Origin: Streptomyces viridochromogenes
GTDB taxonomy: Bacteria; Actinomycetota; Actinomycetes; Streptomycetales; Streptomycetaceae
Direction of reading: 5' to 3'
Assembly: GCF_001270495.1 (NCBI RefSeq)
Contig: NZ_LGUR01000117.1
Location: 124,001 to 188,000, forward strand
DNA length: 64,000 nt
This document shows, one piece after another, positions 43,066-53,967 of the stretch (position 1 is the stretch's first letter; every line of letters starts with the position of its first letter). The notes under the pieces are model-generated. The model was not told the origin of the DNA, ran no database searches, and worked only from the letters and a program-made list of their open reading frames with translations. Position numbers and translations under genes: made by a program.

Positions 43066-43734
43066 TCAGGACAGGTGCGCGACCGCGTCCAGATGGGGCA
43101 GGTGGTGGTCGAGGCGCTCCCGCTTGGTGCGCAGATAGGTGATGTTGTTCTCGCACGGCGGGATCAGCAGCGGGACCTGCTCGGCCACCTGGATGCCGTG
43201 GCGCACCAACGCCTCGCGCTTGCGCGGGTTGTTCGACATCAGGCGGACGCTGTTCACCCCCAGGTCGTGCAGGATCTCGGCGGCGACTCCGTAGTCGCGG
43301 GCGTCCACCGGCAGGCCGAGCGCGAGGTTGGCCTCGACGGTGTCCAGGCCCTCCGCCTGCAGGGCCATCGCCCGCAGCTTGCCGAGCAGACCGATGCCGC
43401 GGCCCTCGTGGCCCCGCAGGTAGACGACGATGCCGCTGCCCTCGGCGACGACGGCACGTAGCGCGGAGGCGAGCTGGTCACCGCACTCGCAGTGCTGGGA
43501 ACCGAAGGCGTCGCCGGTCAGGCACTCGGAGTGCAGCCGGGTGAGAACGTCGTCCGTGCCTATCTCGCCGTAGACCAGGGCCACTTGCTCGTCACCGCGA
43601 TCGTGGTCGAGGTATCCGACCGCGCGGAATTCCCCGTACACGGTGGGCAGGGGGGCATTCACCACGCGTTCCACGCCGGAACGCTGCGTCCGCTGTCCGG
43701 ACTTCTTGCCGAGTACGCCAATTTTTTCTGTCAT
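43066..43734 (-). CDS. ribA: GTP cyclohydrolase II paralogue with active-site Tyr replaced by Met
   Basis: A 222-residue stand-alone GTP cyclohydrolase II. The three zinc cysteines (Cys71, Cys82, Cys84 in SECLTGDAFGSQHCEC), the GHEGRGIGLLGKLRA loop and NNPRKREAL are present. At the position of the catalytic Tyr in E. coli RibA (RAYALQ) this protein has Met123 (RAMALQ). As I recall, the S. coelicolor paralogue SCO6655 has the same change and makes the formylated pyrimidine FAPy instead of the deformylated product. It is the first gene of the saccharopine operon and is divergent, by 41 bases, from a creatininase homologue. Confidence 0.9.
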   Translation of the reverse strand: MTEKIGVLGKKSGQRTQRSGVERVVNAPLPTVYGEFRAVGYLDHDRGDEQVALVYGEIGTDDVLTRLHSECLTGDAFGSQHCECGDQLASALRAVVAEGSGIVVYLRGHEGRGIGLLGKLRAMALQAEGLDTVEANLALGLPVDARDYGVAAEILHDLGVNSVRLMSNNPRKREALVRHGIQVAEQVPLLIPPCENNITYLRTKRERLDHHLPHLDAVAHLS

Positions 43735-43775
43735 GATTCTTCAGTTCCTAAGCAGAGACGAAAGGCCGTGAAAAG

Positions 43776-44561
43776 ATGAGTGGTTCACAAACGCGGCCGG
43801 CGGCACACTCGCTGGTGCCGGCGGACACCACCGAAGACGTACGGACGCGAGGAGCGGGCGTTTCACGGCAGGTCGCGGTCCTTCCCGTCGGAAGCTTCGA
43901 GCAGCACGGCGCGTTCCTTCCGCTGGCGACCGACACGCTCGTGGCCTGCGCCGTCGCGCGCGAGATAGCCACGGCGTACCCGGTGCACCTCCTTCCGCCG
44001 GTGACGATCTCCTGCTCGCACGAGCACGCGGCCTGGCCGGGGACCGTCAGCATCTCCTCCGTGACCCTTCATGCGGTGATACGGGACATAGCGGCTTCGC
44101 TCCGCCGTTCGGGCGTCGACGCGTTGGTGCTGGTCAACGGGCACGGCGGAAACTACGTACTGGGCAACGTCGTTCAGGAGTCCTCCGCGCGCGGCGAGCG
44201 GATGGCGCTGTTCCCGGCCCCGGAGGACTGGGAGACGGCACGGGAGCGGGCGGGGGTGGAGACCTCGCTGCTCACCGACATGCACGCGGGGGAAATAGAG
44301 ACCTCCATCCTTCTGCACACTCATCCCGAATTGATCCGACCCGGTTATGAGACTTCCGATTTCGTATCGGACGACCGCCGTCATCTGCTCACCCTCGGTA
44401 TGTCCGGCTATACCGATTCGGGCGTCATCGGCCGCCCTTCGCTGGGCTCCGCGGAAAAGGGGAAGCGGCTGCTGGCGAGCCTCGCGGATTCCTTCGGCAC
44501 GTATGTGGCACTGCTGACCTCCACGGACGATTCCGTTCGGGACACGGGAGACGCAAAATAG
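43776..44561 (+). CDS. Creatininase-family amidohydrolase, candidate FAPy deformylase
   Basis: A 261-residue metal hydrolase. The family motifs are all visible: PVGSFEQHG (Glu42, His44), Asp53 in LATDT, SCSHEH, the NGHGGN loop at 121-126, and DMHAGEIETS with Glu173. Archaeal ArfB, of the same family, deformylates the FAPy product of GTP cyclohydrolase III. Here it is divergent from a GTP cyclohydrolase II predicted to make FAPy, so the same reaction is the leading hypothesis; plain creatininase or mycofactocin-type MftE activity are alternatives. Its 3' end overlaps the convergent flippase-like gene by 154 bases. Confidence 0.85.
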   Translation: MSGSQTRPAAHSLVPADTTEDVRTRGAGVSRQVAVLPVGSFEQHGAFLPLATDTLVACAVAREIATAYPVHLLPPVTISCSHEHAAWPGTVSISSVTLHAVIRDIAASLRRSGVDALVLVNGHGGNYVLGNVVQESSARGERMALFPAPEDWETARERAGVETSLLTDMHAGEIETSILLHTHPELIRPGYETSDFVSDDRRHLLTLGMSGYTDSGVIGRPSLGSAEKGKRLLASLADSFGTYVALLTSTDDSVRDTGDAK

Positions 44562-45682
44562 CGGCTGGGTTCCGGGTCCGCCATGGTGACGGCGGACCCG
44601 GAACCCGCGCGCAGGCCGGTGTACCAGCGGGCGACGAGGACGAGCGCGCCGGGCAGGGCGGCCACGAAACTGAGGACGCCGTACACGACGGCGACGGCCA
44701 GGCCGGTGTCGGCGCCCAGTCCCGCGGCCCCGAACGCCCAGGCGGTGACGCCTTCCCGGGGGCCGAAGCCGCCGACGTTCAGGGGCAGGCCCATGGCGAG
44801 CAGGGCCAGGACGGCGAGCGGCAGCAGGACGGCCACGGAGGCGGCGGAGCCGGCGATGCGCGCGGCGAGCACGAACATCGCGAGGTGGCCGGCGAGGACG
44901 ACGACGGAGGAGACGGCGACCCCGGGGCCGTTGCGGCGGGACAGCAGGGCTTCGCGGGCCTCGCCGAGGGTCGTGCGCAGAGCGGTCGGTTTCGTCCGGT
45001 CACGACGGGACGGCGCACGGTTCATGCGCACGGCGGCCACGACGGCGAGCGCGCCCACGGCCGCGAACAGGACGAGCGGGGTGAGGTCGCGGGCCTCGTT
45101 CAGCACGGGGGACGGCATGGTCAGCAGCACGACGGCGCCGACGACCGCGAGGGCGACCTGACCGGCCGTCCGCTCCAGAACGACCGCGCGGACACCGCGC
45201 CCCATGTCGCCGGCGCTCTGCCCGTGCCGCACCGCCCGGTGCACATCGCCGAGGACACCGCCCGGGAGGGCCGCGTTGAGGAACAGGGCGCGGTAGTAGT
45301 CGGCGACCGCCGGCCCGAGCGGCAGCCGGATCCGCAGCCCCCTGGCCACGAGCTGCCAACGCCACGCGCTGAACACGGTGGTGGCGACCCCGATCCCGAG
45401 CGCCAGGACCAGCGCCGTCGCGTCGATCCGGCGCAGCCCGTCGAGGAAGACACCGGTACCGAGCCGCCAGAACAGCACGCCGAGGATGGCGACGCCGACG
45501 GCCGTGCCCAGGTGGGTGCGGACGGTGGGGGTGTTGAGGCGGGACAGAAGGGCACGGAGGGGGCGGCGGGGACGGCCGGCGCGTGGCGCGTCGGGGTCGA
45601 CGGCTTCCGGGCGGGCGGGCGCGGCCGTACGTACCGCCGCGGGCCGCGTGACGCGTGCCCTTGCCACCGTCTCCACGCTCAT
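44408..45682 (-). CDS. LPG-synthase-TM / AglD-like integral membrane protein (flippase-like)
   Basis: A 424-residue protein with about eight or nine membrane helices, matching the lysylphosphatidylglycerol synthase TM (UPF0104) family: WQLVARGLRIRLPLGPAVADYYRALFLNAALPGGVLGDVHRAVRHGQ, ERTAGQVALAVVGAVV and GLPLNVGGFGPREGVTAWAFG. Members move or modify lipid-linked glycans. The ATG at 45682 overlaps the methyltransferase stop (ATGA). The C-terminal 50 residues are encoded antisense to the creatininase 3' end and look unstructured, so the ancestral stop was probably earlier. Last gene of the PTPS - glycosyltransferase - methyltransferase operon. Confidence 0.83.
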   Translation of the reverse strand: MSVETVARARVTRPAAVRTAAPARPEAVDPDAPRAGRPRRPLRALLSRLNTPTVRTHLGTAVGVAILGVLFWRLGTGVFLDGLRRIDATALVLALGIGVATTVFSAWRWQLVARGLRIRLPLGPAVADYYRALFLNAALPGGVLGDVHRAVRHGQSAGDMGRGVRAVVLERTAGQVALAVVGAVVLLTMPSPVLNEARDLTPLVLFAAVGALAVVAAVRMNRAPSRRDRTKPTALRTTLGEAREALLSRRNGPGVAVSSVVVLAGHLAMFVLAARIAGSAASVAVLLPLAVLALLAMGLPLNVGGFGPREGVTAWAFGAAGLGADTGLAVAVVYGVLSFVAALPGALVLVARWYTGLRAGSGSAVTMADPEPSRYFASPVSRTESSVEVSSATYVPKESARLASSRFPFSAEPSEGRPMTPESV

Positions 45683-46778
45683 GACGCTCCGCCCGTCGGC
45701 CGACACAGTGCGAGCAGATCGCTGTGGTGGACCACGACGCGCAGTTCACCGGCCTGGCAGGCGGCGAGGCGTTCGGACAGATAGCGGTCGGCGCGCTCGC
45801 GGAGTTCGGGGCGTTCCTCGACGGCCGCGCCGACCCAGCCGCGCAGCCACTGGGCGGTGAGCGCCGACTCGTCGGGGCCCAGCCGCCAGGGGCTGGGGTG
45901 CACCTGTACGGTCGCGCCGTGCTCGGCGAACGCCTCGGCCGCCGCCGTGACCGCGTCCGGGCCCAGCATGCCCGAGCGGCGCTGGTGGGCGTTGAACGCC
46001 TCGGCGATCTCCGCGTCCAGCGGGTCGGACGGGGTGAGTTCGACGCGGCCGGCGACGGACAGCGTCAGCAGTGCCGGGCAGCCCGCGCCCGCACAGGCGG
46101 CGGCGAGGGTGCCGACCTCCTCGCGGGTGAGGACGTCGAGCAGCGCGGAGGCGGTCACCAGCGAGGCGCCGTTGAGGGCGTCCGGCGTGAGCCGGCCGAT
46201 GTCGCCGCGGCGTGTCTCGACGGTGACGCGGCTGCCGTCGGCGCCGGAGCGCGGGGAGGCCACCGCGGCGAAGTGCAGGAGGTAGGGGTCGCGGTCGTGC
46301 AGGATCCAGTGCTGGGCGCCGTCGAGGTGGGGCGCGAGCCAGCGGCCCATGGAGCCGGTGCCGCAGCCCACGTCGTGGATGACCAGCCCGGCGCGTCCCG
46401 GCAGGTTGGCGAGCCGGATCCGCAGCGGGTCGAGCAGGTCGTGGGCCCGCGCGGTGGCATCGGCGCCTTCGCGCAGCTCCAGCCACTCGGGGGCGTAACG
46501 GGGCGGGTCGTCGGACCCGGCGTCCCTGAGGCGTACGGTGGCCCGCTCCCCGGGGCGGAAGCTGGGCCCGGCCCCGAGGATCACGGCGTCCGTGTCGGAC
46601 CCCGGTACGGATACGCCGCTCATTTCACCCTCCGCCGAAACGATCCCGCTCTGCGGCCCGGGCGGCTGCGCCGTAGCCGACACGTCTGACGCGTCCGACG
46701 CGCCCAACCCGTCCGTCGCGTCCCTCGGTCCCGGCTGGGCCGGAATCGTGCCCCCGGTCTGTGTCGTCGCCGTCTTCC

Positions 46779-46782
<4 letters not shown>
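45679..46782 (-). CDS. SAM-dependent methyltransferase
   Basis: A 367-residue protein. The SAM motif is LVIHDVGCGTGSMGRWLAPHLDG (about 136-158 counting from the ATG at 46782), with WILHDRDPYLL following and a SALLDVLT acidic/aromatic segment. The first about 75 residues are low-complexity Ala/Thr/Pro/Asp and may be a disordered leader; a start at 46623 (MSGVSVPG) would remove them. The 46782 ATG is preferred because it overlaps the glycosyltransferase stop and follows GGAGGG. Substrate unknown; the operon suggests a GTP-derived, glycosylated product. Confidence 0.82.
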
Positions 46783-48508
<1,726 letters not shown>

Positions 48509-48571
48509 TCAGCCGTCTCTCACTCTTTTCTCAGGTCAGGCGCTCTTGTCGTCCGGGAATGAACGAGTCCG

Positions 48572-49555
48572 TCAGGGCGTGTCCGGGTACCTGACGCGGT
48601 GACAGAGCGCCGGGATCTCCCCGGAGGTGAGCTTCGGCATCACCTCGGGCAGTTCCTCGAAGGCGCTCTCCCCGGTGACGAGCGCGTCCAGGGCCGGGTC
48701 GGCGAGCAGGTCGAGGGCGAGGGCGAGCCGGTCGGCGTACGTACGGCTGGCGCTGCGGGCCGGGGAGACGGTGCCGACCTGGCTGCTGCGGATGGCTAGC
48801 CGCCGGGAGTGGAATGCCTCGCCGAGCGGCAGGCTGATCTGCCGGTCGCCGTACCAGCTGAGTTCGAGGACGGTGCCCTCGGCCCTGAGCAGTTCGAGGG
48901 ACCGGGCGAGGCCCTGTTCGGTGGCGCTGGCGTGGACGACCAGATCGCACTCGCCGAGCGCCTCCTCGGGCGAGGCGAAGCCGGCACCGAGGGCCTTGGC
49001 GATGTCGGCCCGGCCCGGATCGGCGTCGACCAACTGGAGCCGGACGCCCGGAAAGCGGGCCAGCAGGGCGGCCACCGAGCAGCCGACCATGCCGCCGCCG
49101 ACCACGGCGATCCGGTCGCCGACCAGGGGCGCCGCGTCCCAGAGGGCGTTGACGGCGGTCTCGACGGTGCCGGCCAGGAAGGCTCGTTCGGCGGGCACGG
49201 TGTCCGGTACGACGGTCACGGCGCTCGCGGGGACGACGTACCGGGTCTGATGCGGATGAAGGCAGAAGACGGTACGCCCGACGAGCTCGTCCGGCCCCTC
49301 CTCCACCACGCCGACACTCAGGTACCCATACTTCACCGGTGCGGGGAACTCGCCCTCCTGGAACGGTGCCCGCATGGCCGCGTACTGGCTCTCCGGGACC
49401 CCGCCCCGGAACACGAGCGTCTCCGTGCCCCGGCTGACTCCCGAGTAGAGCGACCGCACCAGGACGTCGCCCTCGCCCGGTTCCGGCAGGGTGACCTCCC
49501 GGATCTCTCCTTCACCCGGAGAGCTGAGCCAGAACGCACGTGCGGTGCGGTTCAT
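48572..49555 (-). CDS. Zinc-type alcohol dehydrogenase family protein (MDR, atypical metal site)
   Basis: A 327-residue medium-chain dehydrogenase. The GroES-like half has [20 protein letters not shown] and [15 protein letters not shown]; the Rossmann motif is [22 protein letters not shown] (about 148-169). The catalytic-zinc Cys is Ser and the four-Cys structural site is absent, as in the BchC-like branch. It is on the same strand as, and upstream of, the PTPS-like operon with about 150 bases between, and is divergent from the CDP-alcohol phosphatidyltransferase gene. Probable oxidoreductase of the same cluster; substrate unknown. Confidence 0.85.
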   Translation of the reverse strand: MNRTARAFWLSSPGEGEIREVTLPEPGEGDVLVRSLYSGVSRGTETLVFRGGVPESQYAAMRAPFQEGEFPAPVKYGYLSVGVVEEGPDELVGRTVFCLHPHQTRYVVPASAVTVVPDTVPAERAFLAGTVETAVNALWDAAPLVGDRIAVVGGGMVGCSVAALLARFPGVRLQLVDADPGRADIAKALGAGFASPEEALGECDLVVHASATEQGLARSLELLRAEGTVLELSWYGDRQISLPLGEAFHSRRLAIRSSQVGTVSPARSASRTYADRLALALDLLADPALDALVTGESAFEELPEVMPKLTSGEIPALCHRVRYPDTP

Positions 49556-49663
49556 CGGAATCCTCCTGAACGATCGGGAAGCTGTTCACGTACCGAGGTG
49601 TGCACAGGTCGCGCACAGTACGCGGCCTTGATCGACTCTGTCATCTGGCCGGAGGAATGTGCG

Positions 49664-50425
49664 GTGGCCCTGAACAACACGTACGAAGCAAGGCTGGTCC
49701 AGCAGGAGACCGCTGTGGGAGCGGGCGTGCAGATCCTGTTGCTGGCCCTGCTCGGTTCGGCGATCGGTATGGGGCCGGCGGGCCTGCTCACCGGCCTCGT
49801 CTTCGCCATCGCCTCCTGGGCGCTGCTCTCGCTGGCCCTGCACCGGAGCCGGCTGCGTTCCTTCGGCCCGGCGAACCGGGTCACCCTGGGCCGCGCGACG
49901 CTGGTGGGCGGTGTCACGGCGCTGGTGGCGGACTCCTTCCAGAGTTCACCGCCGGTGACGCTGTTCGTCGGCCTCACGGCGGTGGCCCTGATCCTCGACG
50001 GCGTGGACGGCAAGGTGGCCCGCCGCACCGGCACGTCGACGGCCCTGGGCGCACGCTTCGACATGGAGGTGGACGCGTTCCTGATCCTGGTGTTGAGCGT
50101 GTACGTCTCGATGTCGCTGGGCCCGTGGGTTCTCCTGATCGGCGCCATGCGCTACGGCTTCGTCGCCGCCGCCCGCGTCTGGCCCTGGCTCAACGCCCCG
50201 CTCCCGCCGAGCACGGCCCGCAAGACGGTCGCCGCGTTGCAGGGCGTGTTCCTGCTGCTGGCCGCGTCCGGCTTCTTCCCGTACGCGGCGACGTTCGCGG
50301 TCACCGCGGCGGCGCTGGCGGCGCTGGTCTGGTCGTTCGGCCGGGACATCCTGTGGCTGTACCGGACCTCGCGCCCGCGGCGGCGGGCGCGTGTGACGGA
50401 GGTGCGGGAGCTGGTGGCGTCCTGA
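49664..50425 (+). CDS. CDP-alcohol phosphatidyltransferase family protein
   Basis: A 253-residue membrane protein with about five or six helices. The complete signature D-x2-D-G-x2-A-R-x8-G-x3-D-x3-D is present (Asp112, Asp115, Arg120, Gly129, Asp133, Asp137 in LDGVDGKVARRTGTSTALG and onward). The enzyme joins a CDP-activated alcohol to a second alcohol with release of CMP. The GTG at 49664 follows GGAGGA with seven-base spacing. It is divergent from the dehydrogenase of the GTP-cyclohydrolase cluster and could put a phosphodiester-linked or lipid group on its product; an ordinary phospholipid role is also possible. Confidence 0.9.
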   Translation: MALNNTYEARLVQQETAVGAGVQILLLALLGSAIGMGPAGLLTGLVFAIASWALLSLALHRSRLRSFGPANRVTLGRATLVGGVTALVADSFQSSPPVTLFVGLTAVALILDGVDGKVARRTGTSTALGARFDMEVDAFLILVLSVYVSMSLGPWVLLIGAMRYGFVAAARVWPWLNAPLPPSTARKTVAALQGVFLLLAASGFFPYAATFAVTAAALAALVWSFGRDILWLYRTSRPRRRARVTEVRELVAS

Positions 50426-50950
50426 GCGGGTGCCTCCGGCGGTTGACCGGGGATGCCTGCGGCGGCCCATCTCGGTGAGTGGGGGTTAATCGCGCAGTTC
50501 CCCGCGCCCCTGAGATGCCTGCGGCGGCCCGTTGCGGTGAGTGGGGGTACGCCTGGCGCGTGCGGTTCGTTGGGGGGCCGCGTCGGGTGGGGGCGTCCGT
50601 CCTCGGTCCAGCTGGCTGGCGTACGGCCAGGCGGTGCTGCTCCTTGACACCGGGCCAGGCATCTTCCAACCCGCCCGGCGTTGGAAGACGAGCACGGCCA
50701 CCCCTAACCCTCCACCCGCAGAACTTCGCCTCGCGGCGGAGGCGGCCACTTCTCGGCGCCGGTACGTGCATCTCCAGCCCGTCCGGCGTTTGAGGGCGAG
50801 GCCGTAGGCCGATGGGGGTCCAGGGGCGGAGCCCCCTGGCGGGGTCGAAGGGGCGGAGCCCCTTCAAGGGATGGGACGGGTAGGGGCGGCGGGGGCGAGG
50901 ACATGGGCAGCGGCCGACCGGAGGCCGTCACAAGTTCCGCGCGGCGGGAC
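50426..50950. repeat. Non-coding region with typical Streptomyces intergenic repeats
   Basis: No credible gene in 525 bases. A 36-base near-identical direct repeat lies at 50452-50487 and 50514-50549 (starting GATGCCTGCGGCGGCCC), with the common CGCGCAGTTCCCCGCGCCCC element between. Two related blocks ending GGCGTTGGAAGACGAG and GGCGTTTGAGGGCGAG follow. A hairpin around CAGGGGCGGAGCCCCCTG (50821-50838) and GAAGGGGCGGAGCCCCTTC at 50847-50865 form tandem stem-loops likely to end transcription of both flanking genes. Confidence 0.75.
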
Positions 50951-52180
50951 TTACCGGCGCGGCAACACCCCGATCGCCGCGAGCGGCACGGCCGCGAGTA
51001 CAAGCCAGGGCACGGCCGTCGGCAGACCAAGGTCGAGCAGCGTGCCGGTTGCCGAGCTGCCGACCAGGACGATCAGGCCGGAGATCGACGACAACGCGCC
51101 GGTGTAGAGGCCCAGTCTGCCCTCCTCGGCAAGGTCGGGGACCCAGGCGCGGGCGACCGGCGCGACGAGCATCTGGCCGAGGGTGAGCAGGACGACGAAG
51201 CCGGCCGCGGGCAACAGGGCTGCCGTGCCCGTCCAGTCGGCGGGGCGGGCGGCGGCCACGACCGCGAACCCCGCCGCGATCAGCAGCAGTCCGGCCACCA
51301 TGGACCGGCGCGGGGTGAGCCGCTCCCCCACCCAGTGGGTGACCGGCAGCTGGGCCGTCACCACCAGCAGCGAGGACAGGGCGAACAGCCAGGCCAGCGG
51401 CGCCTGGGAGCCGGTGGCGCGCTCCACCTCGTCGGGGAGGGCGAGATAGAGCTGGTTGTAGGCGAGCAGGTAGGCGCCGTACGCGCAGCACAGGGCGAGG
51501 AAGCGGCGGTTGCGCAGCAGCTTCCCCGTGCCGCCGCGGAACCGGACGCCTCCCCGCCCGGGTATGCGCTGCGGCAGCAGCCACGCGTGGCCGGCGAGGA
51601 CGAGGACGAAGATGCCGGCGCCGGCGAGGCAGACCGTACGGAAGTCCACCGAGAGCAGGAGCGCGCCGAGCAGCGGTCCGACGAACGCGCCCGCCTGTCC
51701 GGCCACCGTCAGCAGCGCGAGGACGCGGGTGCGGGAGCCGGCCCCCGACTCCTCCCACAGCACCGCCTGCCGGGCCACCTCGGACTCCACGGCCGGCGAG
51801 AACAGCGCGGCGGCGAATCCGATCAGCAGCACTGCGGCGATGACCGCCCATGTCTCCCGCGCGTAGCCGAGCCACGCGAATCCGGCGATGCGCAGTACGC
51901 AGCCCGCGAGCACGACGGGCCGTATGCCGTACCGGTCGGCCAGCGCCCCGCCCACCACGAACAGGCCCTGCTGGCTGAAGGTCCGCAGCCCCAGCACGAA
52001 TCCGACCAGCCAGCCCGCCATGCCGATGGCCCGTCCCAGGTGCTCGGAGAGGAAGGGCAGGACGGCGAAGAAGCCGATGTTGAAGGCGAGTTGGGTGAGG
52101 ATGAGGAGGCGGAGGAGGGGGGAGAGGCGGGGGCGGTCCGGCGCCTTGCGACGCGGGCCGAGTGACAGGAGTGCGGTCAT
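50951..52180 (-). CDS. MFS transporter
   Basis: A 409-residue protein with about twelve membrane helices. Motif A is GGALADRYGIRPVVLAG (about 76-92), with FNIGFFAVLPFLSEHLG in helix 1 and ALPDEVERATG after helix 7. The ATG at 52180 overlaps the stop of the ABC permease gene (ATGA), so it belongs to the importer operon. An exporter coupled to an oligopeptide/nickel-type importer resembles metallophore export/import pairs, but no biosynthetic gene is present here. Confidence 0.85.
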   Translation of the reverse strand: MTALLSLGPRRKAPDRPRLSPLLRLLILTQLAFNIGFFAVLPFLSEHLGRAIGMAGWLVGFVLGLRTFSQQGLFVVGGALADRYGIRPVVLAGCVLRIAGFAWLGYARETWAVIAAVLLIGFAAALFSPAVESEVARQAVLWEESGAGSRTRVLALLTVAGQAGAFVGPLLGALLLSVDFRTVCLAGAGIFVLVLAGHAWLLPQRIPGRGGVRFRGGTGKLLRNRRFLALCCAYGAYLLAYNQLYLALPDEVERATGSQAPLAWLFALSSLLVVTAQLPVTHWVGERLTPRRSMVAGLLLIAAGFAVVAAARPADWTGTAALLPAAGFVVLLTLGQMLVAPVARAWVPDLAEEGRLGLYTGALSSISGLIVLVGSSATGTLLDLGLPTAVPWLVLAAVPLAAIGVLPRR

Positions 52181-53964
52181 CCGCTCTTCACCAACTCCCT
52201 GGCCGGTGTCTGGTTCTCGGGCAGTGGCACGACTGGGTCCGCGCTGCCCCGCCGTCGCCGCACGCCGCCCGCCGCCGTCACCGCCAGCGCGCCCAGCAGG
52301 GCGAGTACGGCGGCGGGGGCGAGGACCGCCCAGGGGGCGCGTTCGGCGTAGGGCTGGTTCTCGGCCAGGAGCAGGCCCCACTCCGGGGAGGGCGGCTGGG
52401 CGCCCAGGCCCAGGAAGGCGAGCGAGGCGAGGGCGAGGGCGATGCCGGGGAGGCGGAGCAGGGCGTGGCGGGTGACGGGCGGGATCACGGCGGGGAGGAG
52501 TTCGTGGCGCAGGAGGTACCAAGGGCCGGCGCCCAGGGCTCGGGTGGCCGTGAGGTGGAGGGCGGCGCGTTCCTGGCGGAGGAGTGCGGAGGTGTGGGCG
52601 GCGAGCGGGGCCCAGGCCACGGCGGCCACGGCGAGCGCGGGGGTGGCGGTTCCGCTGCCGACGACCGCGGTGACGAGCAGGGCGACGAGGACCGGCGGCA
52701 GTGCGGTGACGGTGTCGACGAGCGGGCCGGACAGCCGGGGCAGGAGGCCGAGTGCCAGGCCGGTGAGCAGGGTGGCGGCGGTGATCGCGAGGGCGAGCAG
52801 CAGGGTGTCGAGGGCGCCGTGGCCGACGCGGGCCAGGACGTCCCTGCCGAGGGCGTCGGTGCCGAACGGGTGCGAGGGAGAAGGGGCGGCCAGTCGCTCG
52901 GTGGTGTCGAGGGCGAGCGGGTCGCGGGGCAGGGCGAGGGCGATGACGGTGAGGAGCAGGCCGGCGTAGAGGAACGGCAGGACCGTGCGGGCGGGGGGTG
53001 TCGGGCGGTGCAGGGACGGCAGCGCGCCGTCGCGCAGGGCGGGGCCGATCAGCAGGCGGGCGAGGAGGTGGGCCAGGCCGGCGGCCGCCGCGGCGAGCAG
53101 GACCAGGGCGAGGGTGCCGGCCTGGAGGACGGGCAGGTCCTGGGCGAGGGCGGCCTGGAGGGTGGTGCGGCCCAGGCCGGGGATGTCGAAGATCTGCTCG
53201 ACGGTGACTGATCCGCCGGTCAGTCCTACGACGAACAGGCCGGTGTTGGGCAGCAGTCCGGGCAGGCAGCGGCGCAGGGCCTGGCGGGCGAGCGCGGGGC
53301 CGGGCAGTCCGCGTGCGGTGGCGGCCAGGGCCCAGGGCTCGGCGAAGGCGCCGGGCAGCAGGTCGTCGAGGAGACGGCCGAGGACGGCACCGGCGGGCAG
53401 GCCGAGGGCGAGGGCGGGGAGGATCGTCCACTGGGGGCCGTACCAGCCGAGTGCGGGCAGCCAGCCGAGTTGGACGCCGACGACGGTGGCGAGCACGGAC
53501 GCGGTGAGGAATTCGGGGAGCGCCGCGAGGACGGCCGAACCGCTGCCTCCGGTCCGCCGCGCGTCGAGTCGGCGGTGGGCGCCCAGCCACAGGGTGCGGG
53601 CGCAGATCAGCGCGGCGGTCGCGGCGGCGACCGCGAGGGCCACCGCCATCAGCAGCAGGGAGACGCCGAGGGCCTGGAGCACGGCGGGCGTGACCTCGCT
53701 GCCGGAGATCCACGACCGGCCGGCGTCCCCGCGCCACAGCCCGCCCAGCCAGTCACCGAGGAGGTGGAACGGGCCGTGGTCCAGGCCGAGTTGGGCGCGG
53801 ATGTCGGCCAGCACCTCGGGGGTGGGGTCGCGGTCCGCCGACCGGGCTTTGAGCACGGTGAGCGCGGGGTCGGTGTGGGTGAGCCAGGGCAGTACGCCGA
53901 TGGCGCACACCAGGGCGGCCGCGATTCCCGCACGCCAAAGGAGCATGCCTGCCTGGCGTCGCAC
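52177..53964 (-). CDS. ABC importer permease, DppB-DppC-like fusion
   Basis: A 595-residue protein fusing two binding-protein-dependent permease modules of the oligopeptide/nickel type. The first half ends with an EAA-like loop (GAFAEPWALAATARGLPGPALARQALRRCLPGLL) and VTVEQIFDIPGLGRTTLQAAL. The second half begins near ALDTTERLAAPSPSHPFGTDALGRDVLARVGHGALDTLL and has LTATRALGAGPWYLLRHELLPAVIPPV and LAFLGLGAQPPSPEWGLLL. The GTG start is three bases after the substrate-binding-protein gene. No ATPase gene accompanies it in this operon. Confidence 0.9.
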   Translation of the reverse strand: MRRQAGMLLWRAGIAAALVCAIGVLPWLTHTDPALTVLKARSADRDPTPEVLADIRAQLGLDHGPFHLLGDWLGGLWRGDAGRSWISGSEVTPAVLQALGVSLLLMAVALAVAAATAALICARTLWLGAHRRLDARRTGGSGSAVLAALPEFLTASVLATVVGVQLGWLPALGWYGPQWTILPALALGLPAGAVLGRLLDDLLPGAFAEPWALAATARGLPGPALARQALRRCLPGLLPNTGLFVVGLTGGSVTVEQIFDIPGLGRTTLQAALAQDLPVLQAGTLALVLLAAAAAGLAHLLARLLIGPALRDGALPSLHRPTPPARTVLPFLYAGLLLTVIALALPRDPLALDTTERLAAPSPSHPFGTDALGRDVLARVGHGALDTLLLALAITAATLLTGLALGLLPRLSGPLVDTVTALPPVLVALLVTAVVGSGTATPALAVAAVAWAPLAAHTSALLRQERAALHLTATRALGAGPWYLLRHELLPAVIPPVTRHALLRLPGIALALASLAFLGLGAQPPSPEWGLLLAENQPYAERAPWAVLAPAAVLALLGALAVTAAGGVRRRRGSADPVVPLPENQTPARELVKSG

Positions 53965-53967
53965 GGG

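Noticed and set aside
50951..53737. A very long minus-strand open frame continuing upstream of the MFS gene into the permease region
   Set aside because: The part beyond 52180 is Arg/Pro/His-rich shadow translation of the permease gene; the real MFS gene starts at 52180 with the overlapping ATGA.
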